Assembly: GCA_016199265.1 (NCBI GenBank)
Contig: JACQGX010000005.1
Coordinates: 1-49,468 of the forward strand
Origin: Chloroflexota bacterium
Lineage (GTDB): Bacteria; Chloroflexota; UBA11872; UBA12225
Length of the DNA: 49,468 nucleotides
Reading direction: 5' to 3'
Positions 40,541-48,875 of the stretch are shown in pieces (the stretch's first letter is position 1; every line of letters starts with the position of its first letter). The notes under the pieces are model-generated. The model was given only the letters and a program-made list of their open reading frames with translations, did not search any database and was not told the DNA's origin. The position numbers were made by a program, and so were the translations under genes.

Positions 40541-42094
40541 TCAGGTGCAATACGTCACGATCAGTCGTGCTGCCGGCCCCGTTGCCGGTTGAGGCACCTC
40601 GTGCCGTTTCGCGCTGCCTGGTACCTCGTTGCGTTGCGCCGGCGTCCGTTGCCGCGCCGCCCAATTGGCCACTTCATCCGGCAAGACCCGTACGCTGCCG
40701 GGGATCTGTCCTTCGTCCCGGTCGTACTGTGAGCGGGTACGTACGTCCATCACCAGCGGCGGCTCTGGGCCTTCCAAGCGACGCGCCAGCTCCACCGGCG
40801 TGATCCGCGGCACGGCTTCTGGATCGTGGGCCGGCAGCAGCAGCCCAGCCGCTCCGCTTTGGCGCTCCTCTGGTAGCGTCTCTCGCGCCAGCTTTCGCGC
40901 GTACCACGCGCCCAGCGGCGTCGCCGTCATTCCGTGCACCACCACCGAGAAGAGCACTACGACACCCACTATACTCAGCAGCCGCTCGCCTCCCGGCACC
41001 CCGTTGATCACCACCAGCAGCGCCAGCAGGAGCGAGTTCAGTCCCCGTGGTCCAAACCAGGCGACAAATGCCCGCGCCTGGAAACTCATCGCGGCGCGGC
41101 TCAACACGAGCGCCTGGGCCAAGGGCCGGGCGACAAAGATCGTCAGCCCTGCGAAGGCCAGCGCCGGCAAGAGCGGGACAGGACCAGTCGCCAGCAGCGA
41201 CGCCAGAAGCGCCCCAAAAAGCACGAACGCCAGGAGCATGGCCATCTCCGCCGTCACCTCGCCATACTCCAGAAAGCAGTCGCACAACTCCTGGTTGAGG
41301 ATCACCACCGCCGCCCCGGCGGCGAACGAGGCGAGAAAGCCGTCACCCTGCACCGCCTGGCCGGCCGTGTACGCCGCCAGCACCAGTCCGAGCCCGTAAA
41401 GCGCCTGGTACTCCCGCCGGATCGAGAGCCGCGCGTCCACCTGGCGCATGAGCCACGATCCGGCGCCGCCAACGACGAACCCGACCGCCGGACTGAGGAC
41501 GAAGAGCCGCGCCAAGAAGGCGAGCCAATCCCCGGCGGCTCTACCCTGTGCCTGTGCCAGCGCGATCAGCACCAGCACAATCGGCAGCACCACAACGTCG
41601 TTCGTGCCTGCCTCAATGCTCAGGACGCGCCGCACGGATTGTGGAATGCGTCGATCATGCAGCACGTCACGCAGCACCACCGGATCGGTCGACGCCAGAA
41701 TGGCGCCCAGCAACACCGAGGTGAGCAGTGGCGTTCTAAGGAGCAGCGCCGCCGCGGCTGCTATCAGTCCGATGGTGAGCAGCGTACCCGGTCCAAGCAC
41801 CAGCGACGGCACCAGCCACGCCGTGCGCCCGTCGTCAAACCGCAGTTTGACGGCGTCCAGGAACAGCACGAGCGCGAGACTCACCGTGGCGACCGTCTCT
41901 AACGTCCGGTCATGCGCATCAATGAAAAGCAGCCCAAGCCCGTGCTCGCTCAGCAGCATCCCGATGCCCAGAAACAACATCGGGAATGACAGCGGTATCC
42001 GCTCGACGACGCCCGATACCAGCGCCGAAAGCGTCAGCACGATGGCCAGAAGGCCAAACGCCGTCAGAACGTCAGGCATAGGCAATGTCCTCAC
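40541..42094 (-). CDS. CPA1-type Na+/H+ antiporter with (interrupted) C-terminal rhodanese domain
   Basis: 517 residues to the first stop. About 12 membrane segments span residues 8-400. Ion-binding region motifs are 'ILASTDPVVLRDVLHDRRIP' and 'LSIEAGTNDVVVLPIVLVLI', the T-D-P and N-D patterns of CPA1 exchangers, with 'RAFVAWFGPRGLNSLLLALL' in the late helix. A linker leads to a rhodanese domain from about 435 ('PRITPVELARRLEGPEPPLV', 'MDVRTRSQYDRDEGQIPGSV'). The protein ends at 'ARLIVTYCT', right at the active-site loop, because of a TGA; the remaining 54 codons follow in frame. The transporter part should be functional. The rhodanese part is truncated unless the TGA is read through. Confidence 0.88.
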   Translation of the reverse strand: MRTLPMPDVLTAFGLLAIVLTLSALVSGVVERIPLSFPMLFLGIGMLLSEHGLGLLFIDAHDRTLETVATVSLALVLFLDAVKLRFDDGRTAWLVPSLVLGPGTLLTIGLIAAAAALLLRTPLLTSVLLGAILASTDPVVLRDVLHDRRIPQSVRRVLSIEAGTNDVVVLPIVLVLIALAQAQGRAAGDWLAFLARLFVLSPAVGFVVGGAGSWLMRQVDARLSIRREYQALYGLGLVLAAYTAGQAVQGDGFLASFAAGAAVVILNQELCDCFLEYGEVTAEMAMLLAFVLFGALLASLLATGPVPLLPALAFAGLTIFVARPLAQALVLSRAAMSFQARAFVAWFGPRGLNSLLLALLVVINGVPGGERLLSIVGVVVLFSVVVHGMTATPLGAWYARKLARETLPEERQSGAAGLLLPAHDPEAVPRITPVELARRLEGPEPPLVMDVRTRSQYDRDEGQIPGSVRVLPDEVANWAARQRTPAQRNEVPGSAKRHEVPQPATGPAARLIVTYCT

Positions 42095-42190
42095 GGAGAG
42101 GATGTCGTCCGCGTCAAGCCGCCACGTCGGCCAGACGAACGGATGGCAGCCTCCCGGTGGCTGGCGGAGCAGGAAACAGGGGTGTACCCG

Positions 42191-42217
42191 CGAAGGACGA
42201 AGGCCGTTCGTCCTTCG
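42191..42217 (-). terminator. Hairpin terminator CGAAGGACGAA
   Basis: A perfect 11-bp stem (42191-42201 with 42207-42217) around a 5-base loop lies 21 bases downstream of the oxidoreductase stop at 42238 on the minus strand. It shares its core with the inverted repeat at 2672-2745. Confidence 0.55.
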
Positions 42218-42237
42218 TCCTTCGTCAACGCAGCTAC

Positions 42238-43323
42238 TCAGATCTCCGGGATCTCGATCTTCACCTCCCGGCCGGCCTTGGCCGAGCGCAGGATGCCGTC
42301 GATCACCGCCTGGTTGCGGACGATCTGCTCGCCCGGAATGGGCGCGGGCTTACCCTCCTGGATGGCGACGACGAAGTCCTTGACCTTCTCAAAAAAGATC
42401 TTGACGCTGTGCGACTTGACGGGGATAGGGCTTTCGGTATGGTGGCCGAGAATGTCGTGGTAGATGGTCACCGAGCCGATGCCGCCGTCCCAGACGCCGG
42501 CCCACGGGCCGCTGCCGGCAGGTGTCACCTTCATGCCGGCGTCGGTGCCGAGAAAGACGGCCGGGCCGAGCGTGTCCATGTGCATCGCCCAAGAGGTGGT
42601 GAAGTTCAGGACGACGTCGCCTTCGAGCCGGATGAGGGCGGCGCCGAAGTCCTCGACCTCGAACTTGTCGGCCTCCTTGTGGTATTTGGGATTGGTGCCG
42701 AAGTGGTTGGACGCGTACGCCGAGACGGTCAGCGGCTTGGGATAGCCCAGCGCGTCGAGGGCGAAGTCGAGCGCGTAGCAGCCGATGTCGGCCAGCGCGC
42801 CGGCGCCGGCTAACTCCGTCCGGATGAAGGTGCCGCCGGGCATGCCACGCCGCCGCCCACCGCCGGTCTCGACGTAGTAGATCTTGCCGAGCTGCCCCGA
42901 GCGAACGATCTCCTTGACCATCTTCATGTTGGGATCGTAGCGGGGCTGAAAGCCGACGGTAAGGATCTTGCCCGTCTTCCTCGCCACCTGGGCCATCTCG
43001 ATCGCCTGCTCGAGCGTCACCGCCATCGGCTTCTCGGTAAGGACGTGTTTGCCGGCCTCCATGGCGTCGATGCTCGTGCGGTGGTGGGCGACGTTGGGCG
43101 TGCAGACGCTGACGCCGTCGATCTCGAGATCGAGCAGGCGGTTGTGCTCCTCGAACGCCTGAGCGCCCTCGAGCTCCAGCTTGTCGATGAACTCCTTCGC
43201 CTTCCCCGGAACGACGTCGCACACGGCGACGATCTCGACGTCGGGCAGTTCTTTATAAGCGCGGGCATGCGCGCGGGCGATGCCGCCGCTGCCGATGATG
43301 CCGATCTTTACGATCTTGGACAC
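42238..43323 (-). CDS. Gfo/Idh/MocA-family oxidoreductase
   Basis: A 361-residue sugar dehydrogenase-like protein from GTG 43323, with GAGGAG five bases ahead. The Rossmann motif is 'KIGIIGSGGIARAH', the EKP motif is at 97-99 ('LTEKPMAV'), 'VGFQPRYDPNMK' follows, and 'ELAGAGALADIGCYALDFAL' carries the G-x-x-x-D-x-G-x-H/Y catalytic region. The His of the usual 'DIG.H' is Tyr here (DIGCY), a variant found in several branches. The substrate is unknown. It is followed by a hairpin terminator and has no close upstream partner on the same strand, so it is probably monocistronic. The VOC gene diverges from it 132 bases away. Confidence 0.92.
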   Translation of the reverse strand: MSKIVKIGIIGSGGIARAHARAYKELPDVEIVAVCDVVPGKAKEFIDKLELEGAQAFEEHNRLLDLEIDGVSVCTPNVAHHRTSIDAMEAGKHVLTEKPMAVTLEQAIEMAQVARKTGKILTVGFQPRYDPNMKMVKEIVRSGQLGKIYYVETGGGRRRGMPGGTFIRTELAGAGALADIGCYALDFALDALGYPKPLTVSAYASNHFGTNPKYHKEADKFEVEDFGAALIRLEGDVVLNFTTSWAMHMDTLGPAVFLGTDAGMKVTPAGSGPWAGVWDGGIGSVTIYHDILGHHTESPIPVKSHSVKIFFEKVKDFVVAIQEGKPAPIPGEQIVRNQAVIDGILRSAKAGREVKIEIPEI

Positions 43324-43455
43324 GTGTGCTCCTCTGCGTGAAGTGCGTTGAGTTGTACTATTGTGCGGTCTGCTGCTTCGGGGCCGCTATCCGCTCGGCC
43401 CGGGAGCGCTCACGCCAATGATCGCAGAGATCGCAAACAAAGAGGAGGAGTAACG

Positions 43456-43875
43456 ATGCTCACGGGGATTCACCACATCGGCTACGTCGTGCCCGATCTA
43501 GATCGCGCCATTGCGTTTTTCACCGAGACGCTGGGGGTCAAGCTCGACCGGCGCGTCGCGGCGCCGCACATGGGACTGGAGATCGGCGTCTTCCGCTTGA
43601 ACGAGAGCGGTACCGGGGTGGAGCTGATGAAGCCGACGACCGACACCGGGCCGTTCGCCGAGTTCCTGCGCGCCAATCCTAACGGCGCGCTGCACCACGT
43701 CGCCTACGCCACGGCGAAGCCGCTGAGCGAGGCCGTGGCCGACGTGAAACAGTGCGGGCTGCAACTGGCCGCCTCGACGCCCGATGGGCCGATCGACGCG
43801 CCGCCCGGCTGGCGGATCGTCAATATCGACCCGTCCAACACCCAGGGCCTCCTGACGCAGCTCGGCGAGCGGTGA
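43456..43875 (+). CDS. VOC-superfamily protein (methylmalonyl-CoA epimerase-like)
   Basis: A 139-residue glyoxalase-fold metalloenzyme from ATG 43456 with GAGGAGGAG ahead. 'GIHHIGYVVPDLDRAIAFFT', 'MGLEIGVFRLNESGTGVELM' and 'GALHHVAYATAKPLSEAVAD' give the two beta-alpha-beta-beta-beta modules with metal ligands His, Glu and His. The size and the 'HIGYVVPDLDRAI' opening match methylmalonyl-CoA epimerase-like members, but VOC specificity is hard to read from sequence; a lyase or isomerase for another small acid is equally possible. It is divergent from the oxidoreductase at 42238, so the pair could share regulation. Confidence 0.87.
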   Translation: MLTGIHHIGYVVPDLDRAIAFFTETLGVKLDRRVAAPHMGLEIGVFRLNESGTGVELMKPTTDTGPFAEFLRANPNGALHHVAYATAKPLSEAVADVKQCGLQLAASTPDGPIDAPPGWRIVNIDPSNTQGLLTQLGER

Positions 43876-43889
43876 TCGGCTGATGGTTG

Positions 43890-43976
43890 GCCCGGAGTAT
43901 TCACGCGGTCTCCGCTCACCCTGAGCGTGTCGAAGGGCGAACGCACGGCTGTCCTGTGGCGATGGATACTCCGGGC
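43890..43976. terminator. Inverted repeat between convergent genes
   Basis: GCCCGGAGTAT (43890-43900) pairs with ATACTCCGGGC (43966-43976) across 65 bases. These contain a smaller CCCTGAGCGTGTCGAAGGG-type hairpin, of a kind often dispersed in bacterial genomes. Its place between the VOC and amidohydrolase stops suits a bidirectional terminator. Confidence 0.5.
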
Positions 43977-45307
43977 TAGTCGCGCAACTCTGTACCTGTC
44001 AGCAGCTCGAGCGCAGCCGCGGCAAGCGCCAGAATACCGCTCTCGAGTGCGTCCTCGTCGACGTCGAACCGCGGGTGGTGCGACGGCCACATCGTCTCGG
44101 GCTTGGCCGGATTGCCCGTGCCCAGGAATGCCAGGACGCTCGGCACGCGCTCACTGTAGGCGCAAAACGTCTCTCCGACCAGCCGAGGCAGCGGGAGACG
44201 CAGCACACGCTCGGGACCGAGCGCGCGCGAGCACGCCGCGATGAATCGCTCGGTCACTACCGGATCGTTGTTCACACTGGGATGGAACGACGTGACGCGC
44301 ACGTCGCAGCGGGCACGCAAGGCGGCCGCCGCGTGGTTGGCGATGCGCGTCACGCGCTCGGGCAACTCCGCCCGGAGCGCGGGATTGGAGGCGCGGACCA
44401 GGCCACGCAGTGTGACGCGGCCGGCCAGCAGGTTGCGCGGCCCGCGGCCGCCTTCGATCGTGCCGATGTTGACCGCTACCGCCTCGGTCGGGTCGATCTC
44501 TCGGCTGGCGAGGGTCTGCAGCGCCAGAATGACGTGCGCGGCCGCGACGATCGCATCGGCGCCTTTCTGCGGCGTCGAGCTGTGCGCCTCCTCGCCGATC
44601 ACGTCGACGTCGAGCAGGTCCATGCCGGTCATGATCACACCCGGGCGTACCGCTACCGTGCCGGCCGGGTATTCGGGGAAGACGTGCAGCGCCAGCACGG
44701 CGTCGACCGGCGGATCGTCGAGCACGCCGGCTTCTATTAGCGCATCGGCGCCCGGCTTGAAGGCTTCGCCCAGCGACTCCTCGGCCGGCTCGAACACGAA
44801 CTTCACCGTCCCGGCCCAACGGTCGCGCAGTTGCGAGAGCGCCTGCGCCGCACCCAACGCCATCGCCACGTGGGCATCGTGCCCGCAGACGTGGCGCACG
44901 CCCTCGACGGTCGTACGATACGGCACGTCCTTTGGGTCGGCACCGGCGATGGGCAGCGCGTCCATGTCGGCGCGGATGGCAAGCACCCGTCCCGAACACG
45001 CGCCGCCGTTCTGGCCGGCCGCCGCCCCGTGCAGCAGGCCGACGACGCCGGTCGTGCCGCCGACGCCGGCCCGAACTCCGAGCCCCAGGTCACGCAGCAC
45101 GCGGGCAACGAGCGCCGCGGTCTCGTGCTCCTGATAGGCGGGTTCCGGACGGCGGTGGATGGTGCGCCGCCACTCGACGGCCACCGGCGCGATCGCCTGC
45201 GCCGCACGGCGCAGCGCTCCGCGTACATCATCTGTATCTGTCATCGTCGTTTGTCCTCGGCCACTGCGCATGTTGCCACAGGTCGCGCGATTCGAGGATG
45301 TGCTCAT
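43976..45307 (-). CDS. M20-family amidohydrolase (N-acyl-amino-acid hydrolase type)
   Basis: 443 residues. The catalytic domain is split by a dimerisation domain, as in the family. Metal-site motifs are 'VLAIRADMDALPI', C141-G-H143-D in 'VRHVCGHDAHVAMAL', 'FVFEPAEESLG' (E176, E177), and a final His in 'MWPSHHPRFDVDEDAL'. Such enzymes remove acyl groups from N-acylated amino acids, peptides or sugars. ATG 45307 overlaps the upstream stop by four bases (ATGA) with GAGG five bases ahead; ATG 45244 is an alternative that would give a more family-like N-terminus. It is the last gene of the leftward operon after three oxidoreductases, suggesting deacylation of the same substrate. Confidence 0.92.
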   Translation of the reverse strand: MSTSSNRATCGNMRSGRGQTTMTDTDDVRGALRRAAQAIAPVAVEWRRTIHRRPEPAYQEHETAALVARVLRDLGLGVRAGVGGTTGVVGLLHGAAAGQNGGACSGRVLAIRADMDALPIAGADPKDVPYRTTVEGVRHVCGHDAHVAMALGAAQALSQLRDRWAGTVKFVFEPAEESLGEAFKPGADALIEAGVLDDPPVDAVLALHVFPEYPAGTVAVRPGVIMTGMDLLDVDVIGEEAHSSTPQKGADAIVAAAHVILALQTLASREIDPTEAVAVNIGTIEGGRGPRNLLAGRVTLRGLVRASNPALRAELPERVTRIANHAAAALRARCDVRVTSFHPSVNNDPVVTERFIAACSRALGPERVLRLPLPRLVGETFCAYSERVPSVLAFLGTGNPAKPETMWPSHHPRFDVDEDALESGILALAAAALELLTGTELRD

Positions 45308-46422
45308 GCAACCTCGCGGAAATCCGGCACCGGCAACGGCACACCGCCCTGCACAATCGACTGTTCTGAGATCAGGCCGGGAACGGTGTAGTCCATCGCG
45401 CGGTACACGTCGATCGGCGGCGTGCGGCCATGGAGGATGGCCTGGACGAAGTCGCGCACGACGAAGTAGTCGCCGCCCCCATGGCCGGCGCGCGCTGCGT
45501 CGTTGCCCAAGCTACGCCACGGCTCGGGCAGAAACTCGTCCGCGTAGTCCCACAGCGAGCGCCACTCGCGCCGGGCACGCGGATCCGAAGCGGCATCGCC
45601 GCCGAGCCAGACCTTGTGGTCGTCGCCGAAGCCCCGCGGCGCTTCGTAGCAGCCTTTCGTGCCCTGCAGCGCCTGGTACGCCTGGTTGTGCGGCCGGTTA
45701 CTCATCATGTCCAGCCGCACCTTGATCACGCCGCCGACGTTTAACTGGCACAGCATGATGCACGTGTCGTCGTGGGGGTGCTCCGGGTCGGTGTGGATGC
45801 CAGAACCCATACAACTCACGGACGTGACACGGGCCTCGGGGCCGAAGAACTCGAGCGCCGGCCCAAGACTGTGCGTGCCGTAGGTGCAGCCTCTCTTGCC
45901 CACCTGCCACGTCGCCCGCCACGTCGGCGGGCCGTCTGGGAAATGGTGCAGTTGCTTCACATCGTGGAGATACTCGCCTTCGGCAAAATAGCACCTGCCG
46001 AACAGCCCTTCGTGCGCCAGCGCGCGCACGAGCATCGCCGCCTTTCGGTAGCAGGCGTTCTCGGCCATCATGTAGTGCGCCCGGCTGCGGCGCACCGCAG
46101 CGACGAGCTGCCGGCATTGGTCCAGATCGACCGCCGCCGTCACTTCGCTCAGCGCGTGGATGCCCAGGTCGAGCGCCTGGATCGCCTGCGGCACGTGGAG
46201 GTGCATCGGCGTGCCCAGGATCACGAGATCGGGTCTCGCCCGCTCGAGCAAGTCATCGTAGTGCGTGAACTGCCCGCCGGCGGGCACATCCGCCCGGCCG
46301 GCGAGGCGCTCGAGCGCTTCCGTGCTCAGCTCGCACACCGCGACGATGCGCACCTCCGGCAGCGACTGCAACCCCGCCACAAAAGACCCCGCCCGCTTCC
46401 CCACAAGACCAACCGTTAGCAT
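45304..46422 (-). CDS. Gfo/Idh/MocA-family protein, GH109-like branch
   Basis: A 372-residue Rossmann-fold protein. The N-terminus 'LTVGLVGKRAGSFVAGLQSL' lacks the strict GxGxxG. In place of the EKP motif it has 'HALSEVTAAVDLDQCRQLVA', and 'MMAENACYRKAAMLVRAL' follows. The SEV-A and ENxCY motifs are those of the GH109 branch, whose members cleave terminal alpha-GalNAc through an NAD-dependent mechanism; this is a family-level inference. 'GTHSLGPALEFFG' supplies the His region. ATG 46422 is preferred over the upstream in-frame start. It follows an oxidoreductase tail remnant (46458-46589) and overlaps the amidohydrolase gene by four bases. Confidence 0.87.
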   Translation of the reverse strand: MLTVGLVGKRAGSFVAGLQSLPEVRIVAVCELSTEALERLAGRADVPAGGQFTHYDDLLERARPDLVILGTPMHLHVPQAIQALDLGIHALSEVTAAVDLDQCRQLVAAVRRSRAHYMMAENACYRKAAMLVRALAHEGLFGRCYFAEGEYLHDVKQLHHFPDGPPTWRATWQVGKRGCTYGTHSLGPALEFFGPEARVTSVSCMGSGIHTDPEHPHDDTCIMLCQLNVGGVIKVRLDMMSNRPHNQAYQALQGTKGCYEAPRGFGDDHKVWLGGDAASDPRARREWRSLWDYADEFLPEPWRSLGNDAARAGHGGGDYFVVRDFVQAILHGRTPPIDVYRAMDYTVPGLISEQSIVQGGVPLPVPDFREVA

Positions 46423-46457
46423 GACCTCATTCCTCTCTTCGCTCCTCACTCGTCGCG

Positions 46458-46589
46458 CTACACTTCCTCAACCCGGACCGGCCGGCGCTCGGCGACCGAC
46501 CGGCCGGCGGCGACACACACCGCGACCGCCCGCGCGCCGTCTCGCACGGTCACCAGCGGTCGCTCGCCGGTGAGACGCTCAATAGTCAT
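46458..46589 (-). pseudogene. C-terminal tail remnant of a Gfo/Idh/MocA oxidoreductase
   Basis: A 43-codon leftward frame in the 156-bp gap between two oxidoreductase genes encodes 'TGERPLVTVRDGARAVAVCV' and ends 'RRPVRVEEV'. This closely mirrors the tail of the upstream gene (TGSEPSPSVRDGARSVATCA, then VRTGKVVSVSNDY). It begins at ATG 46589, overlapping that gene's end, so it may be translated by chance. It is best read as the surviving end of a deleted duplicate gene. Confidence 0.72.
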
Positions 46590-47625
46590 TGGAGACAGAG
46601 ACCACCTTCCCAGTCCGAACCGATTCCCACGCCGCCGCGCAGGTGGCTACCGAACGGGCACCATCGCGCACGCTGGGCGATGGCTCGCTACCGGTGGCGA
46701 GACATTCCTCAAAGTGGCGGAGGTAGCGCAGCACGGTCTCGCCGTGGCCGTAGGCGCCCTCCCGCTCCGGCTCAAACGTCATCGTCGCCACCGGCAGCGT
46801 CTCTACCCTATCCAGCACGTACTTTAGCTGGCCGCCGCGCTGATCGGTGAAGTCGGCCTGCAGACTTCCCTGGTCGCCGTAGAGGCCGAGTCCCATCATC
46901 GGCATCGGCGGATGGACCACCCCATAGGACCCCAGCACGCGGGCGATCAGGCCGCTCTCGAATTGCAGATTCAGCAGGAAGTTGTCCGGCAGCGGATAGT
47001 CGGGCATGATCTTCCCTTTACGCGCCAGGGCATGGACACTCTTCACGTTGCCAAAGAACCAGCGCAGCAGGTCGGCGGGATGAGAGACACCGCCGTACAT
47101 CAGGTCCTGCGGTGCGGTGAGGCGCCAGGGCGTGAGGGGTAGGACGTGGCGCAGGTCGTGGACGTAGTGCGCCTCCGCCCAGGCAATCTCGCCCAGGTCG
47201 CCGTCGTCGACCATCCGCTTGGCCGTGGCGAACTTCGGCTCGAAGCGCATCGTCTGGCCGACCAGAAACTTCAGTCCGGTGCGGTCGACCAGTCGCACCA
47301 GCTCGGCCGCGTCCTCGACGCGGGTGACCATCAGCTTGGTGCAGATGACGTGCTTGCCCGCCTCGAGCGCCGCCCGCGCGTGCTCGAAGTGGAGGTGGTC
47401 CGGCGAGTACACCCCTACCACGTCGATGTCTGGTCGCGCGATCAACTCGTGATGGTCGGTCGTCACAAAGCCGATGTCGCGCTCGCGCGCGGCAGCCGCG
47501 AGCCGCTCTGGCCGGGTGGCGCACAGCGCGCGCACCTCCAGTCGCGACGCCGGATCCCGATTGATCGCCGCCACGGTCAGGCCCATGCCGATCCCAATGA
47601 CGCCCACGCCAATGTCTTTGGCCAT
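46579..47625 (-). CDS. Gfo/Idh/MocA-family oxidoreductase with altered EKP motif
   Basis: A 348-residue protein from ATG 47625 with GAGG six bases ahead. The Rossmann motif is 'IGVGVIGIGMGLTVAAIN'. The position of the EKP motif reads 'HVICTKLMVTRVEDA', so the usual Glu and Pro are missing while Lys is kept. 'VGQTMRFEPKFATAKRMV' and 'APQDLMYGGVSHPADLLRWF' keep the substrate-side His. The altered motif implies changed cofactor geometry or substrate. It lies 13 bases after the preceding oxidoreductase gene in the leftward operon. Confidence 0.9.
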   Translation of the reverse strand: MAKDIGVGVIGIGMGLTVAAINRDPASRLEVRALCATRPERLAAAARERDIGFVTTDHHELIARPDIDVVGVYSPDHLHFEHARAALEAGKHVICTKLMVTRVEDAAELVRLVDRTGLKFLVGQTMRFEPKFATAKRMVDDGDLGEIAWAEAHYVHDLRHVLPLTPWRLTAPQDLMYGGVSHPADLLRWFFGNVKSVHALARKGKIMPDYPLPDNFLLNLQFESGLIARVLGSYGVVHPPMPMMGLGLYGDQGSLQADFTDQRGGQLKYVLDRVETLPVATMTFEPEREGAYGHGETVLRYLRHFEECLATGSEPSPSVRDGARSVATCAAAWESVRTGKVVSVSNDY

Positions 47626-47638
47626 CTTCAACCTCAGC

Positions 47639-48712
47639 TCAGTCCTCAGTCCTGTCCAGCGGCAGCTCCACGGGCCGGTGCTGCTCGTTGGAGCGCCGGC
47701 AGGCTAACGCGATCTCGATGACGTTGCGGGCATGCTCCACCGCGACCTCCGGCTCGTTTCCCTCCCGGCAGCAGTCCACCCAATGCTGGACTTCGGCGAG
47801 CACCGCGTCGTTTTGGTTGCGGTAGAAGCTGCGCGGCCCGTCGGCGGTGAAGAGCGTCCCCTCGTAGCTGCTCTGCTGCGTGCGGAGCGCGCCGCGCGTG
47901 CCGACCAGCTCGATCTCCCAGCGCGGCATCTGGAACCCACGCACGGCGAAATAGATGTCAAAGGAGCCGAGCACCCGGTTGGCGAAGCGGAAGATGGCCT
48001 TACCGTTGTCCATAAATGGCGAGCCCGGCGTGGCGAAGTTGTCGTACTCGGCGTAGACCCGCGCCACGGGCGCGCCGACAAACCAGCTCAGCACGTCCGC
48101 CACGTACCACAGCAGCGACAACTCCGGCCCACCTTGCTCCGGCCGCCGGTACCAGTCGTCAGGGCCGAACCCGTCGATGCTGCCGTGCTGGTGGAGCGTA
48201 CGCACCATCAACAGATCGCCGATGGCGCCGGATCGCACGACCCGGTGCGCCTCTCGTAGGGCGCCGTCGAACCGCTCGGTGTTTCCGGTCGAGGCGACGA
48301 CGCCCGCCTCGCGCACCGCCCGCACGATGCGGTCGGCGTCGGCCAGCGTCGTCGCCAGCGGCTTGGCGATGTACACGTGCACACCCGCCCGGCAGGCGAG
48401 TTCCACTAAATCGGCCTGCGCCGTCGGTTCGGCGCAGACGAACGCGGCGTCCAGCCCCTCGTTGGCGATCATCTCCGCCGCGTCGCGGTAGAGGCGCACC
48501 CCGAACCGCTCGGCGAACGCGGCCGCGTCCATCCCCAACGTGGCACGCATTTCCGTTGGAGTCCGGCCGAGGTCCGCCGCGGCGCGTAACTCGACGCCGC
48601 GGATCTGCCCGGCGGCACGCGCAAACGCGGCCGGCCAGTAGCGCGACGCAAGACCGACGATGCCGAAGCGCATCCCTGGCGCGTCTAGGTGGGTTCTGTG
48701 CGTGTGGCCCAT
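47639..48712 (-). CDS. Gfo/Idh/MocA-family oxidoreductase
   Basis: A 357-residue protein. The Rossmann start is 'MRFGIVGLASRYWPAAFARA', unusual in replacing the second Gly region. The motif at the EKP position is 'VYIAKPLATTLADAD' (A-K-P), and 'ASTGNTERFDGALREAHRVV' and 'ELSLLWYVADVLSWFVG' follow. ATG 48712 overlaps the stop of the 28-codon ORF (TGATG), with GAGG eight bases ahead, so translation is probably coupled. A later ATG at 48673 directly precedes the Rossmann core and is an alternative start. The substrate is unknown. It is the first full-length oxidoreductase of the leftward operon, downstream of a sugar-binding protein gene. Confidence 0.9.
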   Translation of the reverse strand: MGHTHRTHLDAPGMRFGIVGLASRYWPAAFARAAGQIRGVELRAAADLGRTPTEMRATLGMDAAAFAERFGVRLYRDAAEMIANEGLDAAFVCAEPTAQADLVELACRAGVHVYIAKPLATTLADADRIVRAVREAGVVASTGNTERFDGALREAHRVVRSGAIGDLLMVRTLHQHGSIDGFGPDDWYRRPEQGGPELSLLWYVADVLSWFVGAPVARVYAEYDNFATPGSPFMDNGKAIFRFANRVLGSFDIYFAVRGFQMPRWEIELVGTRGALRTQQSSYEGTLFTADGPRSFYRNQNDAVLAEVQHWVDCCREGNEPEVAVEHARNVIEIALACRRSNEQHRPVELPLDRTED

Positions 48713-48798
48713 CACTTTGGCCTCAGGACCACGTCGAGCGACCGCACCTTAGCGACAACCCCGCGCCCCTTCACGACGATCTCGAAAAGCAACCCCAT
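48712..48798 (-). CDS. Very small ORF (28 aa), translationally coupled
   Basis: ATG 48798 has GAGGAG about 10 bases upstream, and the stop overlaps the next gene's start (TGATG). The peptide reads MGLLFEIVVKGRG, then 'VVAKVRSLDVVLRPK': one or two beta strands with basic charges. I know no family. Good start signals and coupling suggest it is translated, either as a real microprotein or as a leader for the oxidoreductase. It may also be the end of a decayed larger gene. Confidence 0.5.
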   Translation of the reverse strand: MGLLFEIVVKGRGVVAKVRSLDVVLRPK

Positions 48799-48875
48799 CT
48801 GTGACAACTCCTCAGCCACTCAGGAAATGGGTCTAGATCATCAACCACGTGCGATCTCGGCGATGGTCCGGGCAA

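Noticed and set aside
40934-41902. 322-codon rightward Gln/Arg/His-rich frame
   Set aside because: Antisense of the antiporter membrane segments; its composition is a mirror of hydrophobic codons.
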